This document shows, piece by piece, positions 14,827 to 24,916 of a stretch of 64,000 bases of DNA. Positions within the stretch are counted from its first letter, which is position 1; each line of letters opens with the position of its first letter. Source of the stretch: Pedobacter sp. SYP-B3415 (GTDB lineage Bacteria > Bacteroidota > Bacteroidia > Sphingobacteriales > Sphingobacteriaceae); the NCBI RefSeq assembly GCF_004138205.1, contig NZ_RXNQ01000035.1, positions 124,001-188,000 on the forward strand, written 5' to 3'. The translations under genes and the position numbers were made by a program. The notes under the pieces were generated by a model that was given only the letters and a program-made list of their open reading frames with translations, made no database searches and was not told the DNA's origin.

Positions 14827-17800
14827 TAGTCGTTTACTATTTTGAAATGATTGGTCTTAGACAATTCCATAATTCTTGAAATAATTTCATTGCGCTTGAT
14901 AATAATGTTCGGCAAATCTTTGAACTCCGGCGACAACAGCATCTTTTGCAATTCTGCTTTTAGCTTTAGTTGTGCCGGTGTGCTATCCCAAAAGCCTGTC
15001 AACTTTATTTCTGTCGCCACCAAGTTGAAAATGTGCTGTGTTAAATTCACATTCCGGGATATTTCATCTTCTGTCAAGTCCTTGTTACCAAACAATTCAG
15101 CCTTGAAAATACGGAAAAAGGGCATTTGCTTTTTGCGATCTAATCCGTAGGTCTCTTCCTTTTCCCGGTTCTTTATTTTCTCCCGCAATTTTTCCAGTTC
15201 TTCATAGATTCGTTTCCAGTTGCCTTTGAAGTTTTGCAGGATTTCTTCCAGTGCTTTTGCAAAAGAGGCAAACAATTCCGGGTCTTCGTCTATGTTCAAG
15301 TCAATAAAGTGGCGTACAGCATGTTCTACTTCAGCAGCCTTGGTTTTCTCCCGGTTTTTAGTGGCCACTACTTTATTAAAAAAGTCGTCTGCTATGATAG
15401 AAATAGGAGCAACCTGCTGTTCAATTCCTTTTGAGATTAAGTATTCGTCTGCAATGGCCCTTAGTTTTGGCGGAATACCTTTCATGCTAAATCTGCCATC
15501 TCTGAAATGCTTGTTGGCTAATGCATTGATTTCTGTAAAGGCTTTCCAATCGGTGAAAAACTCTAGGGCTTCTTTGCGGGGCAAAACGGTATTGAAACAG
15601 CTTGTGAGCGTATTGTATAGTTTTATGTATTCAAAGCGGATGTCTTCATCATAGAATACATCAAAAAATGCATCAGAATCGGAAAGGTCTTCTAAACCAT
15701 ACACTTTCAGGAAATTCCAGATATCTTTATGGGCTTTTATTAAATTGTTCAATTCTGTGTCATCATCAGAAAGGCAACCAATAGTTTCTTGCAGTTCTTT
15801 TTCTGCATATACATCCAGGGCCCTTTTTAGGTGATGTCCTACACCTACATAGTCCACTACAAAGCCTTTATCCTTTCCTTCGGGGCCTACACGGTTTACC
15901 CTGGCGATGGTCTGTAAAAGGTTATGCGCTACAATTACCCTGTCTAAATAAATTACCTGCTCGATAGGTGCATCAAAACCTGTGAGCAGCATGTTGTTGA
16001 CGATAACAATACCAACATCGCCATTTAGTGCTTTGTCTTCTTCATCGGTTTTACCAAATGGCAGTTTAAAACGTTTGATGCTTTTTTTGTGGTATTCGCT
16101 ATTTGTATAGGCTCTTATTGCCAATTCGTCATTGTGGTTTCCTGAAATAATTACTGCCGTTTCCAATTTGCTGAGCACATCCAGTTTTACCAGCATAGGG
16201 TTATCTTTCTCCAGTTCGGCTATCTTGTTTTTGAGTGCGCCATTAATGGCGGTTTTATAGCGGACAGCAGCGATTCGTGAATTAGCAACTACCTGAGCTT
16301 TGAAGCCACCCGAAAAAATATGTTCCACATAATGGTCCACCATGCTTTTGGCTTTATCCATAATGGTGATCATGCTGTCGAGGTACGCATCACGGGAACC
16401 AAATCCCAATATTTGCAGTCTTTCAGTTAGCTGATAATCGCTGAATACATCTGCAAATTTATCATCCATTCCTTTATGGTCTTCTACTTCGGCATTGTGG
16501 GTAAAGCCTTCATACACTATCTCCAAAGTAACGCCATCATCTATTGCCTGGCGCATGGTGTACTTATCGATGTAATCTTTATATTTCTTTTCAGTCTTCT
16601 CTGTGGGTGTTCCTGTAAAACCAATGGAAGTGGCATTGGGCATTGCCCGGTCTAAGTTGGCAGCCAACAGCGAATATTGCGACCTGTGAGCTTCATCTGT
16701 CATAACTAAGATGTTGCTATTCTTGTTCAATTCTGGAAATATTTCCAGGCCACTCAAATCACCATTTTCCTGGAACTTGTGTATCATCGCCAATACCAAA
16801 TCAGAATTGTCATTGCTTAATAACTCTTTTAAGCTTTGCCCATTGGGCAGATTTTTCGGGTTGATAAAATTGGCGGGTTTAATCGTAAAGCCAATGCTTT
16901 GCCCTGTTTCTCCCAATTGTTCTTCTAATTGTGTTCTGTCGGTAACGAAGATGATTTTCCAGGACATGAGTTCCGGTCTCAGTTTCATCTCCCGTACCAT
17001 AAACATCATTGTCAAAGATTTTCCAGAACCCTGGGTATGCCAGATGATACCGCCTCTTTCCAAAGGATTTTCCCCGTCAATTAAGCGTTGGGTTGCAATT
17101 TTTACAGCCCTGAACTGCTGGTATCTGCCCACAACTTTTATTTTCTGTCCTTTGTCGTTAGTGGAAAACACAGTGAAAACTCGGATAATATCCAGCAGGT
17201 TCCTACGATCAAGCATACCCGCCACCAATCGCTGCTGGTCGTTGGGCGAGGATTTTCCATGTGTCAAATCGTTAAGGGTGCGAGGATAGGGGTCTGTCCA
17301 GCGGTAAAAGTGTTTTTCTATCCGGGTAGTAATAGTACCGAATTTGGCTTCGGTGCGGCAAGTGGTTACCAGTACCTGGTTGTAGTAAAATAGTTCTTTA
17401 TTGCCCTCGCCGGTATCGCCTCTTTGTTCTGCATACCGCATCAGCTGGTCTATGGCTTCGGGAATAGGTTCTTTTACTTTGGATGATTTGGCTTCTACCA
17501 CTACTAACGGCAGGCCATTTACAAACAGCACGATGTCGGGAATGATGTGGTGGTCGGTGCCGGTAACAACTACCTTAAATTGAGCTATGGCTACAAAGCT
17601 GTTGTTTTCTAAATGCTCAAAGTCGATAAAGCGAACGGTGGGGCTTAGCTCTCCGGTCTGCTCATTTTTGGAAACAGTGGTGTTTTCAAGCAGGTAATGC
17701 AGTACCTGCTGGTTGTTTTCCAACAGGCTGTTTTTTTGAAACGTCGTTATTTTACGTTCCAGCTCATCCACTTGTGCAGCAGTAAGAAAGGGATTAATTT

Positions 17801-18014
17801 TAAGCGAAGCTTCTCTTAGCTTAGGTTTGAGCACCACTTCAGCAAAAGAAGTCCGGAAACTGTGCTCAGGCTGCTGTTGGGTAGGTAGCTCAATCACTTC
17901 CCAGCCCAAACCAGCCAACTGCTCTAAAAAGGGCTTTTCTACGTGACTGTATTCATCCAGTTTTAGAGTAGCCCCTAAGTTGCCTCTATATTTATTGTCG
18001 TTGCTTAGTATCAT
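14826..18014 (-). CDS. hsdR: Type I restriction endonuclease, R subunit
   Basis: ATP-dependent motor and nuclease of a type I restriction-modification complex. The 1062-residue chain has an N-terminal PD-(D/E)xK nuclease with Asp 160 and E-A-K at 174-176 (PDIVLF, VVVEAKS), then an SF2 translocase: Walker A HTQGSGKS near residue 320, TDEAHRS (DEAH box) and GFTGTP, and the later ARVNRVG motif. A C-terminal region with helical character follows. It starts 5 nt after the upstream GHKL/helicase gene stops and overlaps the next gene by 1 nt. It acts with HsdM and HsdS encoded at the other end of the same operon, with two large genes between. Confidence 0.95.
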   Translation of the reverse strand: MILSNDNKYRGNLGATLKLDEYSHVEKPFLEQLAGLGWEVIELPTQQQPEHSFRTSFAEVVLKPKLREASLKINPFLTAAQVDELERKITTFQKNSLLENNQQVLHYLLENTTVSKNEQTGELSPTVRFIDFEHLENNSFVAIAQFKVVVTGTDHHIIPDIVLFVNGLPLVVVEAKSSKVKEPIPEAIDQLMRYAEQRGDTGEGNKELFYYNQVLVTTCRTEAKFGTITTRIEKHFYRWTDPYPRTLNDLTHGKSSPNDQQRLVAGMLDRRNLLDIIRVFTVFSTNDKGQKIKVVGRYQQFRAVKIATQRLIDGENPLERGGIIWHTQGSGKSLTMMFMVREMKLRPELMSWKIIFVTDRTQLEEQLGETGQSIGFTIKPANFINPKNLPNGQSLKELLSNDNSDLVLAMIHKFQENGDLSGLEIFPELNKNSNILVMTDEAHRSQYSLLAANLDRAMPNATSIGFTGTPTEKTEKKYKDYIDKYTMRQAIDDGVTLEIVYEGFTHNAEVEDHKGMDDKFADVFSDYQLTERLQILGFGSRDAYLDSMITIMDKAKSMVDHYVEHIFSGGFKAQVVANSRIAAVRYKTAINGALKNKIAELEKDNPMLVKLDVLSKLETAVIISGNHNDELAIRAYTNSEYHKKSIKRFKLPFGKTDEEDKALNGDVGIVIVNNMLLTGFDAPIEQVIYLDRVIVAHNLLQTIARVNRVGPEGKDKGFVVDYVGVGHHLKRALDVYAEKELQETIGCLSDDDTELNNLIKAHKDIWNFLKVYGLEDLSDSDAFFDVFYDEDIRFEYIKLYNTLTSCFNTVLPRKEALEFFTDWKAFTEINALANKHFRDGRFSMKGIPPKLRAIADEYLISKGIEQQVAPISIIADDFFNKVVATKNREKTKAAEVEHAVRHFIDLNIDEDPELFASFAKALEEILQNFKGNWKRIYEELEKLREKIKNREKEETYGLDRKKQMPFFRIFKAELFGNKDLTEDEISRNVNLTQHIFNLVATEIKLTGFWDSTPAQLKLKAELQKMLLSPEFKDLPNIIIKRNEIISRIMELSKTNHFKIVND

Positions 18015-18019
18015 ACCAA

Positions 18020-21000
18020 TTAGCTTTTAAATTGAATGTCGATTGCACTAGTACTTTCTTTAACTATATAAGGTTTTTCTGCCAGATTATATACGTTTAC
18101 CAGTTGGTGTTTATTTGTGCGGCTATTTTCTTGAATAAACCCTTTTTTTCTGAGTATTTTTTCTTCAATATCGCTTGAATGAATGGTTATATCGTCAAGA
18201 TTAACCCCCATTTTTGCATTTAATATCTTCTCGATACTGCCATCGTGCTGAAAGTTGAGCTTTTCAAGGTTTCCTATCCCCTTAGTATCGTCGTCCGGAT
18301 ATAATACAATCAAATAATCTTTAGCTCTGCTTATGGCTACGTTGATAAGGTAGTGCTTGTGAATGAATGCACCATAAGAAGAGGAGGAAATGGAATAATT
18401 GGGCGGGTTAACAACGAAGTAGACCATATCGCATTCATCCCCCTGAAACCCGTGTACAGTATCGGTAATGACTGTAAGATTGGGTTTCAGGTTAAGTGAC
18501 TCTATCATTTTATTGATTAAAGTTGCCTGTGAACGATAGGGGCAAACAATACCAATCGTCCACATTTCATTATCTTGCAAACTTTCATTGAATTTTTTTA
18601 CCAGTTCCAAAATTAAAATAGCGGAATAGATATGGTAGGCGCTTTTCCTCAATTTACCCGGCGTGTACACCGAATCATCCATATTGACCGGGAACTTTAA
18701 CAAGGTAACTGGCTTGATGCCCAAATGAGCAAACCCAGTTGGGAAATTCCGGGGAAATTTTCCCGGACCGTCTACTGTTGCCCTGTGATGATGCAGGTCG
18801 CCATTATATGAAAAGGCACTGAATAATTTCCCGATTTGTTCTATGCTTCTGTATTGGGTGGTTAAATTCTCAATTTTATTATTTTCACCGTAAACCGGAA
18901 TAGCTTTTTGCGCTGCCTCCTCAAAGGTATTCAAGCCTATCATGGTATAGATATTGGCTTCCTTATTGAAATCTACCGGCAGGTCTTCATCATCTATTTC
19001 AACAACAGGTGGTATCTGAAATGGGTCGCCAGCTACCCAAAATGCCGTTGCTTTGTTTTCAAAGCGGCTTTCGCATTTGTACATTGCATACGTCATGTAC
19101 GAAAGCGGAATCATAGAGGATTCATCAAAAATCACATAATCCCAATGCATATCCCCAAGCTCTGAAAGTATATCTTCGTTGTGCTCCTTTTTCAGTATTG
19201 CCCGCTCGTAGGGCAACCTGTGAATCGTAGTGATGCATACACATCTTGTATAAGCTTCGTAAATAAATGAATCTTTATTTTGAAGCAGGTCTCTTTCAAC
19301 AATGTCGTTGGCAAAGGAAGCTCCATAACGCACCAGCCAATAATCATTCTCACCCGTGCATTTCATGATACGCTGGGTAAGTACATCGGCTGCTTTATTG
19401 GTGGGGGTCAACACCAGTACTTTAGCCGCCGAATCGGTATTCATGATGGCTGTTATTCGTTCAGCAATGGTAGTGGTCTTGCCTGTACCCGGAGGGCCAA
19501 AAATAAAATGAATGTTAGGTGATAAGTTGTCTTTCAGGTTATATGTTTCCTGCCAGCTTTTTTCATTGGTCAATCTTTTAAATGCATTCAGTAATCTCCT
19601 CAGCAAATCAACCGACCGGGAAAATCTAAGGTCAACTCTTTTAATATCATTCAGGTTAATGTTCTGAAGTAATTCAGGCCTTGCGGGCATTACGTTCAAC
19701 ACCTGCCCCTTTTTAGAAACATCCTGGATTCTTAACTCCACGGGTTTGCTGTTATTAAAAATAAAGGTTGCAGAGAAATCAGTACAGTATTCTATGGTTG
19801 GCGTAACTGTTCTATTGGGGTCTTTAAAATTCAGCAACTTCCTGGAATCTTTATCCCATTCCACATGAAAAAAAGAAAGTTCCTGTTCAGGTATGCTGTG
19901 ATCGCTTTCATTATCCTGGTTAATCTGCAATTCAATGAAGCTCATAAACCACTTTAGGCTGTATTCACTTTTAGACAAATTTTCAATGAGTTCTTTTCTA
20001 TAAGCCAGTTGCTCCAGTTCTTTTCTTTTATCTTCCACAAGCTTCCTTAGCTCGGTATCCATGATCGGGTTGTTCAGCAACTCAGCTACCTTCATCTGGT
20101 GCATATTAAATAATGATTCCAGGTCATTGAGGGCATTTAGCGATATCCATTTGGTGGTTTTGAGGGTGCTTATTATTTCTGAGAAGCTGAATTTTATAGG
20201 GCAATGGATGGCATTTTCATTGAAGTAATACTTATCCTTACTGATCGTTTTAATGTAAACGCCTTGCAGCAGTAGCTTTACCGGTAAATTATTATAGTAA
20301 TAAAGCAGAATATCCGGATGGGTACTTTTCCATTCGTTGTAAAATGTGTCAGCCCATTCTTCTCTTGTATGTAAAATCTGGTCGTTGTCGTAAATTTCCT
20401 CTATTTTAATCTCCTGCAGCAGTTGCTTCAGTTCCTGTGACTCTGTCCAATGCGAGCCATTGTATATACTACATCCTGTACTCCTAATTAGTTCATCAAC
20501 ATCCAAGCCCAATTTATCCAATTCGTGATACTTATTTACATCATAATAATAAACTGTGCCAACCGACGTGTCTACAAAATGGTATTCTTCTTTATCGCCG
20601 GTTGAAACAGGTAATGGTATTTTTACCTGCGAATGTTGAATGCATATCTTAACCATTTCTTTTAAGAGGTCATAATGCTTAGATTGTTGATTAAATTTAA
20701 AATCGGGTAAATTTTGGTGTAAGAAAACAAGGCTATTGGCAACTAATTCTACCGGTAAATCATTCAATTCGGGAAGCGAGAAGGTTTTAATAGTCCCTGG
20801 GTTTATGAGTACTTCCCTCAAGGTATTTATGGGAGCCCAGGGTAGGTTAAAGCCCAAAGCAGAAAGCAGGGCGGCTTTATGCTTTTTTTTAATCGTGTCT
20901 GCTTCCTTCCAGCTCCATGTGTAAATGTGTTCCGGAAAATTTTCTACTTCTTTGAGCATGTATTTTCCGGAGCTATTGTATAGTTCTGGCCGAAAGCCAA

Positions 21001-24000
21001 ATATGGCTGACCAAGTTTTTCGGTATAGTAAGGCACTACTGTTTTTATGATATCTGATCAAAAAATTAAGCAATTGAATCTGCTCGTCCTCGTGCAAATT
21101 TTCCTTTAAATCAGGACATAGTAAAACATTATTTTCAATAACCGGATGGAGGTAGCCGCTACATTCCCCGGCTTTAAAGGAAGGCGTTGTATCTGTTAGC
21201 TTTAGCAGACGGGCAAGGGCATCATAGCGTTCATCCAAGTATGAATCTGCATGGAACAGACTAAAATGATGCATGGACAGCGCAAAGACACCGTTCAGCT
21301 TCCGGGCCGTCTCTTGGTGCTTTATGCTGTATCCGGACAAGTCGAAATCTTTGTTGCAATACTTTTTATAAAGTAGTAAGAAAGCCAGTTGCGAAGCGTT
21401 GGGCTGGTATCCTGTATTCTGTATGGAACTGTTTATCCTGGCAAGGATATCTTCTTTATCCTCCGTAGTTTTCAAGCCAAATAGCTGGCTTAATTTGGCC
21501 TTGTCATAAGAAAAACCGATTGTTAATTTTTCAATCAGTATTTCTATGTATCGGGAATATCCTACGTTATCCGAAGTGAAAATATCTGATAGCTTTAGTT
21601 GGTATTGGTTTTCATCGCCAAAATAAATAGTGTCGCTGCCGGTACTTATCATATCGTTTAGTGTGAACGACAGCTCAGCATTTACTACAAATTTAAATGT
21701 GGTTTGAAACAAATCCTTGGATGCATGGATATCCGAAAAAGATAATGCTACTTTCACTACATTGTTAAGGATGGTAAGGCCGCTATTATCTTCAAAATTG
21801 TATACCACAGTTCCCAGCTTGTCTATGAACTTTTTTTTGAAGCTATCTTCTTTGGTCACAATTACTCTGGTGAATGCGTTGGTGTACGCTTCATTTGACG
21901 GCTCCCAGTGTTCCATTAAAAAATCTAAGAGTTCATTTTCTTTTAGTGCTACCAAATCTTTTAGTTCAGGTATCACAGGTGCAATAATCAGTGTTTTATG
22001 GAATCGGCTGAGGTGGTCTTGTAAAACAATATCTCCCTGGCTGCACCAAACCATTTCCTCAGTATCGTGCTTGCTTCTTACAATATAGTTCGTGGCTTCT
22101 TTTTCAATTACAAATTTTTCAAAGAATGGTAGACTGGCTATATGGAAGGCTTTACCTACCACCGCCATATCCGTCTGTGATATACGTTTAGGTGCTCCAA
22201 GTGCAAGAGTATCAAAAGTTGTGTTGCTTAAATTAAAGGGTGCATCTTTTAAATAGGGCACCGAGTCGAATAAGGGTAATGCTTTTCCAAATATATTTGT
22301 GAACAATACAGCCAAGATATTGTATTCTTCGGGCTTTAGGGAGCTCCAACCTGATTGAAAAAAGATAGTATCCGAATGAGCTGAAAAGCCGCTTTCTAAT
22401 GGGATAAATACTTTATTGAATACGGTTTGATTTTGATTGGTTGCCTTTTGCAGTGAGTGAATATCTGCATAGAATGATTTAAGGTCTTTATGGATAAAAC
22501 CTTTTTTATCAGCCATTATATTATCCCACAGAGGGATCACCACTTTGGTATATGCATCGTTTTCTGTTTCAACGAGGTATTTATGTAGAGTCTCATTGTT
22601 TTCTGCTTGACTGATTTTAAAAGGTTCAAGCCAGCTCTTTTGTGTGCTCTTTAGCAATGCGCCCAGGGCAACAATATCGCCTTGCTGATTACAAAACAAC
22701 CTGAGTGCCTGCATTCTTATCAGCTGTTCCGAAGGGCTTTCTTTGCTTTTGGCATTTTCCAGGGTTTTAAATATCCGGTGTTTTTCTCTGGGGTTGAATT
22801 TTGCTTTTTCGAAGCCGCTGCTCAGGTAGTCATTTAAAACTTTATAGTCATTGTAGTCCACAGAGCCCCTTGCCCTGATAAAGGATTGGATACCGGGTAC
22901 TGTTGACAACCCATTTTTGGAACAAATAAAGCCTGCTTTCTCCAATAAATCTTTTATAGTTTCTATTTCTTCAAAAAGCAGCAGGTATCTTTTTTCGGAC
23001 GACCTGTCATTCAACTCGTTAATGCATTTTAAGGCACCATTATCAAATAAAAATAGCTTCAGCTCGTAAAAGTTATCTTTAAATGTTTCCGCATCTTTAC
23101 CACTGCCCGTTACTGCATGAATATGTGTATTAATCTCATCAAGTATAATGGGCAGCAAATTAGCGTCAAGCTCCAGCTCCTTATTAATTTTTTGTGCCAC
23201 ATTAGGTTCATAAAGAAGCTCAAGAATTGAAAACCGGCCTAATCCAATGCTGATAGCCGCATTGCCTAACATCTCGTCATCGCTCCAATAAAACCATTCG
23301 TAGGGCAAATTGTAGTGAGCCGGATTCAACTCGAGTTTTGTACTCTTTATTTTAACTTTAAGCGGGTCGCTCTCTATTTCGAAACCAGAAGGAGTATTTG
23401 CTACAACTGGGATATTCGTGTTAACAAAATCCCGAATATTGCTGATCAATGGCTCGTTGATCCATCTCTTGTCGGCATCATTACTTTCTTCTGACAACAA
23501 GAGCAGGGGATAAATTGCGAGGAAATCGGAATAGCTTGCTTCATTCGTATTTGCGAAACAACTCGTTAAATAGGTTACCAGCTTCTGAGCAAATACTTCC
23601 AATAACCGTACATTCAATGCATCTGAATGCAGCGAGGTTCTTGCTGATTTTTTGTAAAATGCATTGGAGTGAAGTATGAATTTCAGTTTGTGCTTTTCCT
23701 CGCTTAATGGGAAGTATAAGTAGAAGTTGGGAACATTGTCAATTAGCTTTATGGCATTTATATAATCAGTAAATCCAAACAGGAACTGTATATCTGAATC
23801 TTTATCTGCAATAGCTTGTTCAGTCGGGGTTAATGCTTCTTTCTTTCCAAATCGTATGTACCGGTACTTTTCGGAATCTTTCGGTATAATAAACGATTTG
23901 AATTCCAGCGGTGCGTTTTTAATATCTGTGCCATTCAAATGCACATGTTGCAAGCCATTTACCTTAGAATCAGCAACTTTGTTCAATATGGATAGCGAAA

Positions 24001-24916
24001 ATCGAATGCCTTCTTCAAGATTTTTATCGCCCAGTACATGGCTTTTATCGGTGCCGAGTTTAAGGAAGAATAAGGAACCGGTATCATAGTCATCTACCGG
24101 GATAATATTTTTAAACTTCGACAACCATGTGCCTAATTTTCGTACATCGCTCTGGGTAAAGGCATCATTTTTTTCTGCGTAATATGCATCACGGATAAGC
24201 TCGTCGGGCTGTGTGGGAAAATTCGTGATCAGTATTTTAAATAGCCAGGGTTCATGTGTTATTATATCAACCTTTAGTTCTTCTTTTTTACGTTCAATAC
24301 TATACTCCTGTGCTACAGGAACTACACTTTCTACATTGCTCTTGATCAGATTTCTTAACTCCCCGTTTTTCCAACTGAATAATACAGGGCCGTAGTTTTT
24401 GTCCAGTAATTCATCAAGACCGTTTTCTTTACCCACCAGCCTGTGGGCCAATTTGAACCCGATGCCAAATTTGCCTATGGTATGTTCGTCTTCTGTTTTT
24501 GTGGAAACGCCTACATTTAAAATAGATTGTATGGCAGGAAAATCAAATTGCCATCCGTTATTAATGACCAACAGGTATTCAACGGGCTTACCCTCTTCGT
24601 TGAGTTCGGTTTCATCCTCTCCCCAAACCATTATAAAATGACTGCTATTGGCATCAACTGCATTTTGTAAAAACTCATACACCGCCTGCGCATCCTGGGC
24701 CATGTCTAAAAATCCTTTCAGAAATCCTTTTATACCATCTACTACACCCTTGGATTTTTGCCCATGATAAAGATCAAAGAAGCCAAAAACTGTTTTCTGA
24801 TTGACTTCATCGAAATGATTGGTTCCAACAAAGTGCTCATCCCTGTTAGTATCTTCCGTTTCTCTGATATTTTTTTTGAAAAAGGTCCTAAACTGGCGTA
24901 TGTCTTTTATTTTCAT
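18020..24916 (-). CDS. Giant GHKL (sacsin/HSP90-like) ATPase fused to UPF1-like SF1 helicase
   Basis: A 2298-residue protein. The N-terminus has a GHKL ATPase fold: E81-x3-N85-x2-D88 (EFLQNAVDAN, N box), INNG at 118-121 (G1) and GKFGIGFK at 148-155 (G2), of the kind found in sacsin and HSP90. About 1300 middle residues show no domain I can name. The C-terminus is a complete superfamily 1 helicase of UPF1/DNA2 type: Walker A GPPGTGKTTT near 1810, DESS near 1930, GDPFQIPP, TQYRS, CPYRSQA, TVHGFQGDE and NVAISRAKDYL. It overlaps the upstream gene by 4 nt (ATGA) and hsdR starts 5 nt after it. Placement inside a restriction operon suggests phage or plasmid defence, which is inference. I know no named system with this exact architecture. 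Confidence 0.85.
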   Translation of the reverse strand: MKIKDIRQFRTFFKKNIRETEDTNRDEHFVGTNHFDEVNQKTVFGFFDLYHGQKSKGVVDGIKGFLKGFLDMAQDAQAVYEFLQNAVDANSSHFIMVWGEDETELNEEGKPVEYLLVINNGWQFDFPAIQSILNVGVSTKTEDEHTIGKFGIGFKLAHRLVGKENGLDELLDKNYGPVLFSWKNGELRNLIKSNVESVVPVAQEYSIERKKEELKVDIITHEPWLFKILITNFPTQPDELIRDAYYAEKNDAFTQSDVRKLGTWLSKFKNIIPVDDYDTGSLFFLKLGTDKSHVLGDKNLEEGIRFSLSILNKVADSKVNGLQHVHLNGTDIKNAPLEFKSFIIPKDSEKYRYIRFGKKEALTPTEQAIADKDSDIQFLFGFTDYINAIKLIDNVPNFYLYFPLSEEKHKLKFILHSNAFYKKSARTSLHSDALNVRLLEVFAQKLVTYLTSCFANTNEASYSDFLAIYPLLLLSEESNDADKRWINEPLISNIRDFVNTNIPVVANTPSGFEIESDPLKVKIKSTKLELNPAHYNLPYEWFYWSDDEMLGNAAISIGLGRFSILELLYEPNVAQKINKELELDANLLPIILDEINTHIHAVTGSGKDAETFKDNFYELKLFLFDNGALKCINELNDRSSEKRYLLLFEEIETIKDLLEKAGFICSKNGLSTVPGIQSFIRARGSVDYNDYKVLNDYLSSGFEKAKFNPREKHRIFKTLENAKSKESPSEQLIRMQALRLFCNQQGDIVALGALLKSTQKSWLEPFKISQAENNETLHKYLVETENDAYTKVVIPLWDNIMADKKGFIHKDLKSFYADIHSLQKATNQNQTVFNKVFIPLESGFSAHSDTIFFQSGWSSLKPEEYNILAVLFTNIFGKALPLFDSVPYLKDAPFNLSNTTFDTLALGAPKRISQTDMAVVGKAFHIASLPFFEKFVIEKEATNYIVRSKHDTEEMVWCSQGDIVLQDHLSRFHKTLIIAPVIPELKDLVALKENELLDFLMEHWEPSNEAYTNAFTRVIVTKEDSFKKKFIDKLGTVVYNFEDNSGLTILNNVVKVALSFSDIHASKDLFQTTFKFVVNAELSFTLNDMISTGSDTIYFGDENQYQLKLSDIFTSDNVGYSRYIEILIEKLTIGFSYDKAKLSQLFGLKTTEDKEDILARINSSIQNTGYQPNASQLAFLLLYKKYCNKDFDLSGYSIKHQETARKLNGVFALSMHHFSLFHADSYLDERYDALARLLKLTDTTPSFKAGECSGYLHPVIENNVLLCPDLKENLHEDEQIQLLNFLIRYHKNSSALLYRKTWSAIFGFRPELYNSSGKYMLKEVENFPEHIYTWSWKEADTIKKKHKAALLSALGFNLPWAPINTLREVLINPGTIKTFSLPELNDLPVELVANSLVFLHQNLPDFKFNQQSKHYDLLKEMVKICIQHSQVKIPLPVSTGDKEEYHFVDTSVGTVYYYDVNKYHELDKLGLDVDELIRSTGCSIYNGSHWTESQELKQLLQEIKIEEIYDNDQILHTREEWADTFYNEWKSTHPDILLYYYNNLPVKLLLQGVYIKTISKDKYYFNENAIHCPIKFSFSEIISTLKTTKWISLNALNDLESLFNMHQMKVAELLNNPIMDTELRKLVEDKRKELEQLAYRKELIENLSKSEYSLKWFMSFIELQINQDNESDHSIPEQELSFFHVEWDKDSRKLLNFKDPNRTVTPTIEYCTDFSATFIFNNSKPVELRIQDVSKKGQVLNVMPARPELLQNINLNDIKRVDLRFSRSVDLLRRLLNAFKRLTNEKSWQETYNLKDNLSPNIHFIFGPPGTGKTTTIAERITAIMNTDSAAKVLVLTPTNKAADVLTQRIMKCTGENDYWLVRYGASFANDIVERDLLQNKDSFIYEAYTRCVCITTIHRLPYERAILKKEHNEDILSELGDMHWDYVIFDESSMIPLSYMTYAMYKCESRFENKATAFWVAGDPFQIPPVVEIDDEDLPVDFNKEANIYTMIGLNTFEEAAQKAIPVYGENNKIENLTTQYRSIEQIGKLFSAFSYNGDLHHHRATVDGPGKFPRNFPTGFAHLGIKPVTLLKFPVNMDDSVYTPGKLRKSAYHIYSAILILELVKKFNESLQDNEMWTIGIVCPYRSQATLINKMIESLNLKPNLTVITDTVHGFQGDECDMVYFVVNPPNYSISSSSYGAFIHKHYLINVAISRAKDYLIVLYPDDDTKGIGNLEKLNFQHDGSIEKILNAKMGVNLDDITIHSSDIEEKILRKKGFIQENSRTNKHQLVNVYNLAEKPYIVKESTSAIDIQFKS

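Noticed and set aside
16711..17289. 192-codon frame antisense to hsdR
   Set aside because: It overlaps well-supported HsdR motifs; no recognisable protein features.
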